Below are positions 57,949 to 64,000 of a stretch of 64,000 bases of DNA, one piece after another (position 1 is the first letter of the stretch; every line of letters starts with the position of its first letter). Source of the stretch: Chitinophagaceae bacterium UBA1930 (GTDB taxonomy: Bacteria; Bacteroidota; Bacteroidia; Chitinophagales; Chitinophagaceae). Where the stretch lies: the NCBI GenBank assembly GCA_002337145.1, contig DDFK01000002.1:900456-964455 (forward strand), read 5' to 3'. Both the position numbers and the translations under genes were made by a program. Under the pieces are notes generated by a model that was given only the letters and a program-made list of their open reading frames with translations, searched no databases and was not told the DNA's origin.

Positions 57949-57983
57949 CCAGTTAACTAATTAACCAGTTAACCAATTAACCA
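57949..57983. repeat. TTAACCA / AATTAACC short repeats before aroK
   Basis: AGTTAACTAATTAACC, AGTTAACC, AATTAACC are repeated in direct order just before the aroK start at 57992. A related tandem repeat (AACCAATTAACGGATA, twice) forms the aroK 3' end at 58484-58515. It is simple low-complexity sequence; a regulatory role is not shown. Confidence 0.5.
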
Positions 57984-57991
57984 ACACAACC

Positions 57992-58516
57992 TTGAAACTT
58001 TTTCTAATAGGCATGATGGGCAGCGGCAAAAGCTATTGGGCACAGCAATTGGCTACTCAATACCATACCAATTGGATGGACCTTGATGCTGAAATTGAAA
58101 AAGAAACCTCGCAGACCATAAAGGAAATTTTTGAAACGGCAGGAGAGGCACAGTTCAGGTTGATAGAAAGGAATGCCTTGCACAACTTGGCCGCACACCA
58201 AAACATCATCATTGCCACAGGTGGAGGCACACCCTGCTTTCACAACAATATGCAATGGATGAACGAACAGGGCATTACCATTTGGATTGATGAACCCATA
58301 CCAGTACTGGTAAAAAGGCTGATACCTGAAAGGTCGCACCGCCCTTTGATCAAAAACCTGAGCGACGGCGAACTTGCAACGTTCCTGGAAAAAAAACTGG
58401 CCGAACGCAAACCATTCTACAGCCAGGCAAAACACACCATAAATAGCACAACCGTTAAAACAGACACCCTGCACCACCTAATTAACCAATTAACGGATAA
58501 ACCAATTAACGGATAA
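57992..58516 (+). CDS. aroK: Shikimate kinase
   Basis: A 174-residue kinase phosphorylating shikimate in aromatic amino-acid synthesis, which feeds chorismate to the trp genes. The start is a TTG at 57992 giving MKLFLIGMMGSGKSYWAQQL, since no ATG fits. Walker A is GMMGSGKS, the shikimate site is WMDLDAEIEKETSQTIKEIFETAGEAQFR, and IATGGGTPCF is the family glycine-rich motif; RLIPERSHRPL is the lid region. The C-terminal residues LINQLTDKPING are encoded in a short tandem repeat (see 58484). It lies 18 bp before the DUF423 gene. Confidence 0.93.
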   Translation: MKLFLIGMMGSGKSYWAQQLATQYHTNWMDLDAEIEKETSQTIKEIFETAGEAQFRLIERNALHNLAAHQNIIIATGGGTPCFHNNMQWMNEQGITIWIDEPIPVLVKRLIPERSHRPLIKNLSDGELATFLEKKLAERKPFYSQAKHTINSTTVKTDTLHHLINQLTDKPING

Positions 58517-58526
58517 ACCAATTAAC
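58484..58526. repeat. AACCAATTAACGGATA tandem repeat overlapping the aroK 3' end
   Basis: Two 16-bp copies (58484-58499, 58500-58515) followed by AACCAATTAACC. The first copies supply the last codons and stop of aroK; the tail continues to the DUF423 start region at 58535. Related sequence precedes aroK, so the gene is flanked by the same short motif. Confidence 0.6.
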
Positions 58527-58534
58527 CACCCCAC

Positions 58535-58918
58535 ATGCACAAAACATATATTAAAACTGCCGCATTTTTGGGTGCACTCAGTGTAATACTTGGTGCGTTT
58601 GCAGCTCATAAATTAAAAAGTCTCGTAGCTGAAACTGTGGTTGCAACTTTTGAAACAGGTGTACGCTACATGTTTTACCATGTATTCGCCATATTTGCTG
58701 TTGGGATACTTTACCAATCATTCCCCAATAAACTGGTTAAAATGGCGGGTTCACTGTTTATTGCAGGCATTATACTTTTTAGTGGCTCATTGTTCCTGCT
58801 TACCTACAAAGAAGCGTTGGTGCTGCCGGGTTTTAAATGGGCTGGTCCCATTACACCTATTGGCGGTGCCTGTTTTATTGCAGGTTGGGTCTGTTTGGGG
58901 CTGGGCATAAAAAAATAG
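58535..58918 (+). CDS. DUF423 family membrane protein
   Basis: A 127-residue protein with four hydrophobic segments (residues 8-25, 44-62, 68-86, 102-121). The conserved GALSVILGAFAAHKLKS, FETGVRYMFYHVFAIFAVGIL, AGSLFIAGIILFSGSLFLL and GPITPIGGACFIAGWVCLGLG blocks define DUF423 (YgdD-like). Function is unknown. It starts 18 bp after aroK on the same strand, so co-transcription is likely. Confidence 0.92.
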   Translation: MHKTYIKTAAFLGALSVILGAFAAHKLKSLVAETVVATFETGVRYMFYHVFAIFAVGILYQSFPNKLVKMAGSLFIAGIILFSGSLFLLTYKEALVLPGFKWAGPITPIGGACFIAGWVCLGLGIKK

Positions 58919-59064
58919 CCCAATCATCCGCTGGCAAAACCGATTACCGTCCAGTTATCCACCCCCTCGTGCGTAACCTGCACCAATGCCAAAAGTAATC
59001 CACATGCTTGCTATGCAAGCCTTTCATGGCTTAGTTTACAATAATTTCGCAATGCATTGTAACT

Positions 59065-61743
59065 ATGGCAAATAAACTAAGAAAAAAAACGCCTCCGCCA
59101 CCCAACCCCGAACAGCTTACAGAAGACAAGCCTGTTGAGGTAACGGTAACGGAAGTAGTGAAAGATGAGCGTACCACAAAAATCATGGGTGCAATTAGCT
59201 TGCTTACCACCATATTTTTGTTTGTTGCCTTTACATCATACCTGTTTACCTGGCAGGAAGACCAGGACAAAGTGCATCAATTCGGTATCAAGATTTTTGC
59301 GATACACGATGTACAGGTACACAATCTGCTTGGTGTACTGGGTGCGTATATTGCCCATATCTTTATTTACAAAGGCTTTGGTTTGGCCTCTTACTTATTT
59401 TGCACCTTCTTTTTTGTGCTGGGTGTAAACCTGCTGTTTGGCAAAAAAATATTCTCGCTGGTACGGAACCTTCGTTACTTGATTATTGGGCTTGTGGTAA
59501 TCAGTATGGCATTGGCATTCTTTGCATCTGCATCATCCTTTAGTTGGGGTGGGGCAGTAGGCGAGCTCATCAACAACTGGTTCGTGAAATGGATTGGCAA
59601 TGTAGGCACAGGTGCGTTATTGGTATTATCTGTATTTGCGTATGTTATCTGGCGTTTCAACCCAACATTTAAATGGCCTGAGAAAAAAATAAAAGAAATT
59701 GTTGCAGAAAGTGAAACCGATACTGCATTTGAAGCAGATGGGGATCAACCCTCCATCAACGAGCAATATGCCGAAGCAGAATTACCTGTGTTGACCCTGT
59801 CAGAAAAAGAAGTGGAAGAACCTACCAGCAATAATAAATTGAAAGGCGATAAAGGCATTACCGTGATCATGCCAAAGGCTGAAGAAGTTGCTGAAGACCC
59901 ATTGACTGAGTTTGATGTAAATGAAAAAGAAATTGAACATACGGAAGAGTCTTTGGTGATTGATGAAGCAGCAGTTGAAGAAGAAAGTGTGATAGAAGAA
60001 CTGCCTTTGTCTGTCAATGAAAAATATGCTTCCAAAAATGCCATTCCAGATTTAAGCCTTGAGATAAAACCTTCGGTTGATGAACTTGACTTGCACGTAG
60101 AAGACAATATAGACGATATACCGCCTACCATGCTGCTGAACAGCAACAAGAACACGGTAGACGAAACGGTAGAAGAGGTGGAGCCGCAGCCCGAAGAAGA
60201 TACGGCATTGGAAGTACGGAGTGATTTGTTGGCAACGGTGAACTACGACCCAACCCTTGATCTAAGGGATTACAAATACCCGGAAATTTCATTGTTGGAA
60301 ACACATGGCAGCGAAAAAATAATTCACGACCCGGCCGAGCTGGAAATGAACAAGAATCAGATCATTTCCACTCTGAAGAACTACGATATTGCCATACAAC
60401 GTATTGCAGCTACTGTGGGTCCAACGGTTACATTATATGAAATTGTTCCGGCACCAGGTGTTCGCATCAGCCGTATCAAAAATCTGGAAGATGATATTGC
60501 CCTGAGCCTTGCAGCATTGGGCATACGTATTATTGCCCCCATACCTGGCAAAGGCACGGTTGGTATTGAAGTACCCAATGTGCGTAAGACCGTTGTAAGC
60601 ATGAAGACCTTGCTCAGCAGCGACAAGTTCCAGAACAACAATTACTCTTTGCCCATTGCCATCGGTAAAAAAATTGATAACGAAAACTTTATTGTTGACC
60701 TCGCAGCTATGCCACACTTGTTGATGGCGGGTGCTACAGGTCAGGGTAAATCAGTTGGGTTAAATGCCGTACTGGTTTCGTTGCTGTACAAAAAGCATCC
60801 ATCGCAATTAAAGTTTGTATTGGTCGATCCCAAGAAGGTGGAACTGAGCCTGTACCGCATCATCGAAAAACATTTCCTGGCAAAACTTCCCGGCGAAGAA
60901 GAAAGCATTATTACCGATACAAAGAAAGTGGTACATACCTTGAATGCTCTTTGTATTGAAATGGACAACCGTTACGATTTGTTGAAAGAAGCAGGTTGCC
61001 GTAACATACGTGAGTACAACGAAAAATTCACGGCACGTAAACTCAACCCACAAAAAGGCCATCAATACCTGCCGTTTATTGTGCTGGTGGTGGATGAGTT
61101 TGCAGACCTTATCATGACCGCTGGTAAAGAAGTGGAAATGCCCATTGCACGTTTGGCACAGTTGGCAAGGGCCATTGGCATACACTTGATCATTGCTACG
61201 CAAAGACCATCTGTAAACATTATTACTGGTACCATCAAAGCAAACTTCCCTGCACGTATTGCATTTAAAGTATCATCCAAAATTGATAGCCGTACCATTC
61301 TCGATACGGGCGGTGCGGAGCAATTGATTGGTAAGGGTGACATGTTGATCAGTTACAACGGCGAAGTAACGCGTTTGCAATGTGCGTTTGTTGATACGCC
61401 CGAAGTGGAAGCCGTAGCCGAATTTATTGGCAAGCAACGTGGCTATCCCGATGCGTTCCTGTTGCCTGAATACGTTGATGAAAAGGAAATGGAAGGAAAG
61501 GATTTTGACAGTGCCGACCGTGATCCACTCTTTAGCGACGCAGCCAAACTGATTGTACAGAACCAAATAGGCTCAACCTCATTGATACAACGAAGGATGA
61601 AACTAGGTTACAACCGTGCTGGTCGTTTAATGGATCAACTCGAAGCATCGGGCATTGTAGGGCCAAACCTGGGCAGCAAGGCCAGGGAGGTACGTTTCAA
61701 ATCCGAACTGGAGCTGCAGGAATACCTGGATACAATTGGTTAA
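59065..61743 (+). CDS. ftsK: DNA translocase FtsK
   Basis: An 892-residue FtsK/SpoIIIE motor for chromosome segregation at the division septum. The N-terminal 210 residues have four membrane segments, the last ending near KWPEKKIKEI. An acidic linker of about 190 residues (many Glu/Asp) follows. The motor carries the Walker A AGATGQGKSVGLNAVL (near residue 555), the Walker B-type VDEFADLIMTAGKEVE, LAQLARAIGIHLIIATQRPSVNIITGTIKANFPARIAF, and the C-terminal gamma winged-helix (VQNQIGSTSLIQRRMKLGYNRAGRLMDQLEASGIVGP) that reads KOPS. Complete and normal in length. Confidence 0.96.
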   Translation: MANKLRKKTPPPPNPEQLTEDKPVEVTVTEVVKDERTTKIMGAISLLTTIFLFVAFTSYLFTWQEDQDKVHQFGIKIFAIHDVQVHNLLGVLGAYIAHIFIYKGFGLASYLFCTFFFVLGVNLLFGKKIFSLVRNLRYLIIGLVVISMALAFFASASSFSWGGAVGELINNWFVKWIGNVGTGALLVLSVFAYVIWRFNPTFKWPEKKIKEIVAESETDTAFEADGDQPSINEQYAEAELPVLTLSEKEVEEPTSNNKLKGDKGITVIMPKAEEVAEDPLTEFDVNEKEIEHTEESLVIDEAAVEEESVIEELPLSVNEKYASKNAIPDLSLEIKPSVDELDLHVEDNIDDIPPTMLLNSNKNTVDETVEEVEPQPEEDTALEVRSDLLATVNYDPTLDLRDYKYPEISLLETHGSEKIIHDPAELEMNKNQIISTLKNYDIAIQRIAATVGPTVTLYEIVPAPGVRISRIKNLEDDIALSLAALGIRIIAPIPGKGTVGIEVPNVRKTVVSMKTLLSSDKFQNNNYSLPIAIGKKIDNENFIVDLAAMPHLLMAGATGQGKSVGLNAVLVSLLYKKHPSQLKFVLVDPKKVELSLYRIIEKHFLAKLPGEEESIITDTKKVVHTLNALCIEMDNRYDLLKEAGCRNIREYNEKFTARKLNPQKGHQYLPFIVLVVDEFADLIMTAGKEVEMPIARLAQLARAIGIHLIIATQRPSVNIITGTIKANFPARIAFKVSSKIDSRTILDTGGAEQLIGKGDMLISYNGEVTRLQCAFVDTPEVEAVAEFIGKQRGYPDAFLLPEYVDEKEMEGKDFDSADRDPLFSDAAKLIVQNQIGSTSLIQRRMKLGYNRAGRLMDQLEASGIVGPNLGSKAREVRFKSELELQEYLDTIG

Positions 61744-61815
61744 TGCATGGTTGGCCCGTTTGCACCACAAACGGCCCATTCATCTACTTATTTGGTTAAA
61801 CCAGTTGCCACATTC

Positions 61816-61845
61816 CTTGTCTTAAACGGCAAAAACATATCTTTG
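61816..61845 (+). promoter_or_regulatory. Candidate lolA-like gene promoter
   Basis: CTTG at 61816-61819 and TATCTTTG at 61838-61845, separated by 18 nt, match the Bacteroidota -33/-7 pattern with one mismatch in the -33 element. The -7 element ends 18 nt before the ATG at 61864. Confidence 0.5.
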
Positions 61846-61863
61846 ACGCCGTAAAAAAACAAA

Positions 61864-62490
61864 ATGAAAAAAATCTATCTATTGTTGGCAACAGTTGTAT
61901 TTGCCAATATGTTATTTGCCCAGAACGACCCGAACGCAAAAAAAGTGCTGGATGCTTTAAGTGCAAAAGTGAAATCTTTCAAAGCCATTACAGGAAATTT
62001 TACCATTAAATCCATAACCAGTAAAGGAAAAGATAACGGTACAAAAACCGGCAGCATATCTATTAAAGGCGAAAAATATGTGTTGAAGCAAGGTAAGACC
62101 GAAGTAATCAACGATGGCAGCAAAACCTACAGTTTCGATGGCAACAAAACCGTTACCGTTACCGAAGCATCCGAAGGCAACAAAAGCCTGACACCGCAAA
62201 AGATACTCTCTGGTTCTTACGACAAAGAGTTTACCTATAAACTGGTTTCATCTGCTGGCAGCTACAACGAAATAGAACTGAAACCAATTGACACCAGGAA
62301 AAATTTTCAAAAAGTGACCATTTTTGTTGATAAGGCGAAGGGCATGATTACCAAAGCCAAAGTGCTTGACAAAAGCAACAACACATTAGAGTTCAGTTTT
62401 ACCAACCTGAATACCAGTGCAAATATTGCAGACAGTGCTTTTGTGTTCAACAAGGCAAAATATGGCAAGGATGTAGAAGTGCTGGATTAG
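61864..62490 (+). CDS. LolA-like outer-membrane lipoprotein carrier
   Basis: A 208-residue exported protein with the signal peptide MKKIYLLLATVVFANMLFAQ. The mature part begins with AKKVLDALSAKVKSFKAITGNFTIKSI and follows the LolA/LolB half-barrel pattern: strands alternate with polar loops (GSISIKGEKYVLKQGKTEVINDGSKTYSFDGNKTVTV, ILSGSYDKEFTYKLVSS, KVTIFVDKAKGMITKAKVLDKSNNTLEFSFTNLNTSANI). LolA carries lipoproteins across the periplasm. The assignment fits length and pattern; specificity for lipoproteins is inferred. It follows ftsK by 120 bp and is itself followed by two GTGCCACA hairpins. Confidence 0.85.
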   Translation: MKKIYLLLATVVFANMLFAQNDPNAKKVLDALSAKVKSFKAITGNFTIKSITSKGKDNGTKTGSISIKGEKYVLKQGKTEVINDGSKTYSFDGNKTVTVTEASEGNKSLTPQKILSGSYDKEFTYKLVSSAGSYNEIELKPIDTRKNFQKVTIFVDKAKGMITKAKVLDKSNNTLEFSFTNLNTSANIADSAFVFNKAKYGKDVEVLD

Positions 62491-62507
62491 TAGCATAATC
62501 TTATTAT

Positions 62508-62551
62508 AAAAAACATGTGCCACAACTTTTTAAGTGTGGCACATGTTTTTT
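62508..62551 (+). terminator. GTGCCACA hairpin terminator after the lolA-like gene
   Basis: The arms AAAAAACATGTGCCACA (62508-62524) and TGTGGCACATGTTTTTT (62535-62551) are perfectly complementary, with a T-tract at the 3' end. It starts 18 bp after the stop codon. The core is shared with hairpins at 43179 and 62574. Confidence 0.88.
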
Positions 62552-62573
62552 ATACAAAAGCTCTCGCAAAATC

Positions 62574-62623
62574 TTTCAACAAAGCGTGCCACACTTTAAA
62601 AGTTGTGGCACGCTTTGTTGAAA
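62574..62623. repeat. Second GTGCCACA palindrome
   Basis: The 20-nt arms TTTCAACAAAGCGTGCCACA (62574-62593) and its complement (62604-62623) flank a 10-nt loop. It carries the same GTGCCACA core as the terminator 23 bp upstream and the one at 43179, without a clean T-tract. It may be a REP-like or back-up terminator. Confidence 0.7.
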
Positions 62624-62628
62624 TAGCT

Positions 62629-62688
62629 ATGTAACCAGCTAAAGCTCAACCATCACCTTTCGTGGCGTCGCACCCATCGGCAATACAA
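62629..62688 (+). repeat. ATGTAACCA / GGCGTCGCACCCATC intergenic element, copy 4
   Basis: ATGTAACCA, 26 nt, then GGCGTCGCACCCATC and GGCAATA. It follows the two GTGCCACA hairpins after the lolA-like gene and lies 102 bp before the next start. Same orientation as the copies at 16398, 30544 and 37198. Confidence 0.7.
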
Positions 62689-62790
62689 CAAGTCCAAGCA
62701 TGTAACGTTTCATATACAGGCAATGTTTATTATTAATGTGCCGTTAAACTTTGTCTAATTTCAAAGTCAAACCCTCTACAAACCTTCTGC

Positions 62791-63879
62791 ATGAAAAAAA
62801 TCACCCTTCTTCTCTTAACAGCAATCAGTTTTGCTGCGTGTAAAAAATCTGATTCCGGTACTGGTAGCACAACAACCACTACCACTACAGATCCCTATTA
62901 TTATCCACCACTTACCGGCGATACATGGGAAACAAAGACCGCTGCTTCCATTGGTTGGGACGAAACACAGCTACAAGCCGCATTTGATTATGCAGCCACC
63001 AAAAGCACCTATGGCTTAATTGTACTGCAGCATGGCAAAATTGTAAAGGAGCAGTATTGGAACAGTTGGACGAAGGATACCAAGTATTACATAGCATCTG
63101 CAGGTAAAAGTGTGGTTGCTTTTGTGGCGGGCATTGCACAGCAAGAAGGCACCATCAACATCAACAGCAAAACATCGCAGTATTTGGGAACAGGCTGGAC
63201 GAGCCTGCCATTGGCCAAAGAAAACCTGATAACAGTAAAGCATCAGTTGACCATGACCACAGGACTGGATGATGGCGTGCCCGATCAGGACTGCACCACA
63301 CCAAGCTGTTTGATCTATAAAGCTGATGCAGGTACACGCTGGGCCTACCACAATGCACCCTACCATTTATTGCAGAATGTAATTGCAGCCGCAAGCGGCA
63401 AAACATTTGCCCAATATGCCAAAGAAAAGCTGAACGATAAAATTGGCATGACAAGCAATGACTTTTGGCTGAACTATATTTTCTATTGCACTACAAGGGA
63501 TGCTTCCAGGTTTGGCAGCCTTGTTTTGAGAAAAGGGGAGTGGAACGGTACGCAGTTGCTGACCGACCAGAATTATTTTACGGCCATGACCACTACTTCG
63601 CAGAACCTGAATTTAAGTTATGGCTACTTATGGTGGCTAAACGGAAAGGCAAGTTGCATGGTGCCGCAGTCGCAAGTAGTGTATCCTATATCATTAATAC
63701 CCAATGCACCCGCCGATATGTATATGGCTTTGGGAAAAGACGATAAAAAGATCTATGTGATACCCAGCTTGGATGCAGTCGTAGTAAGGCTTGGCGACAA
63801 TGGAAGCGTTTCGACTTTAGGACCAAGCAGCTTTGATAATGAGCTTTGGGGCAAATTGAAATTGGCCATGAAGTATTAA
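62791..63879 (+). CDS. Serine hydrolase of the beta-lactamase (class C / AmpC-like) family, lipoprotein
   Basis: A 362-residue protein with a lipoprotein signal (MKKITLLLLTAISFAAC, Cys17), then a Thr/Ser-rich linker (SDSGTGSTTTTTTTDP). The catalytic serine-lysine pair is YYIASAGKSVVAFVAG (SxxK), and the Tyr-x-Asn motif is WAYHNAPYHLL. The first half also has LIVLQHGKIVKEQYWNSW and LTVKHQLTMTTGLDDG of the beta-lactamase/D-alanyl-D-alanine carboxypeptidase-like fold. Substrates in this family range from peptidoglycan peptides to esters; resistance to beta-lactams is not implied. It stands alone at the right edge. The last 121 bp of the window show no gene. Confidence 0.88.
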   Translation: MKKITLLLLTAISFAACKKSDSGTGSTTTTTTTDPYYYPPLTGDTWETKTAASIGWDETQLQAAFDYAATKSTYGLIVLQHGKIVKEQYWNSWTKDTKYYIASAGKSVVAFVAGIAQQEGTININSKTSQYLGTGWTSLPLAKENLITVKHQLTMTTGLDDGVPDQDCTTPSCLIYKADAGTRWAYHNAPYHLLQNVIAAASGKTFAQYAKEKLNDKIGMTSNDFWLNYIFYCTTRDASRFGSLVLRKGEWNGTQLLTDQNYFTAMTTTSQNLNLSYGYLWWLNGKASCMVPQSQVVYPISLIPNAPADMYMALGKDDKKIYVIPSLDAVVVRLGDNGSVSTLGPSSFDNELWGKLKLAMKY

Positions 63880-64000
63880 GGAGAATATTTATTTAGTAAA
63901 TAGTAGTTAGTGGCTAAGGGGTTGAAGGAGTAAAAGGGATGAAAAAAATGTGGCTCCCTTGTGCTTCTTTTCTCTTTAAGCTCTTATTGATAAAAATATA

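Noticed and set aside
1..64000. tRNA or rRNA genes
   Set aside because: No cloverleaf with a TTCGA-type T-loop and no rRNA-like segment was recognised when reading the intergenic regions; a dedicated scan was not possible.

Overview
The window looks like a chromosomal segment from a member of the Bacteroidota, most likely Chitinophagaceae or a near relative. The reasons are: start codons mostly without Shine-Dalgarno sequences; candidate promoters of the TTTG / TAnnTTTG type; several families typical of the phylum (DUF2851, DUF2279, a long IspH, a bifunctional HisB, a UbiA-type prenyltransferase, lipoproteins and small outer-membrane barrels); and moderate GC. This is inference from gene content, not from a marker gene.

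Layout. Positions 1-15100 are an accessory block: two tandem tail-collar (MdpB-like) proteins, a cytoplasmic periplasmic-binding-fold protein, two paralogous CxxCH lipoproteins, an isonitrile-hydratase-like DJ-1/PfpI protein, an unknown protein, a secreted Kelch-like propeller protein, an FAD amino-acid-oxidase-like enzyme, a 2-oxoacid (pyruvate/indolepyruvate-type) decarboxylase, and a three-gene envelope unit. Four intergenic regions of this block carry related TACGCA-type half-sites with matching spacing, always pointing at a start codon. The block may therefore be one co-regulated and undescribed system built around oxidation and decarboxylation of an amino acid or amine.

Positions 15400-19470 hold housekeeping genes (accA, dapA, cmk, ispH). 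Positions 19550-35274 are an amino-acid biosynthesis region: hisGDCB, then msrB on the other strand, then trpEG-orf-DCFFBA, then hisHAF. Both hisG and trpE are preceded by a classical leader peptide (His-rich and Trp-rich) followed by an intrinsic terminator. Both leader ORFs start only 4-5 nt behind a good -7 promoter element, so they are probably translated from leaderless mRNA. The trp block sits inside the his block, which places hisHAF behind the Trp attenuator; hisI/hisIE is absent. trpF is duplicated in tandem.

Positions 35300-64000 are a mixed housekeeping stretch: iscX-like, kdsC-like, UbiA, maf, DUF2851, DnaJ-KTSC, OsmC, lipA, a phosphodiester glycosidase, AraC, VOC, PhyH, a CCG iron-sulfur protein, phosphohexomutase, DUF2279, a PyrR-like transferase, a membrane iron-sulfur protein, Uma2, a cupin, rnz, an esterase, a glutaryl-CoA dehydrogenase, aroK, DUF423, ftsK, lolA and a beta-lactamase-fold hydrolase.

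Several intergenic repeat families occur: a ~58-bp element found four times downstream of stop codons, GTGCCACA hairpins, GTCAGACGTTT palindromes, CTCC/GGAG hairpins before trpF1 and trpA, and a 138-bp tandem repeat next to a strong terminator. No rRNA, tRNA, CRISPR array or insertion sequence was recognised.
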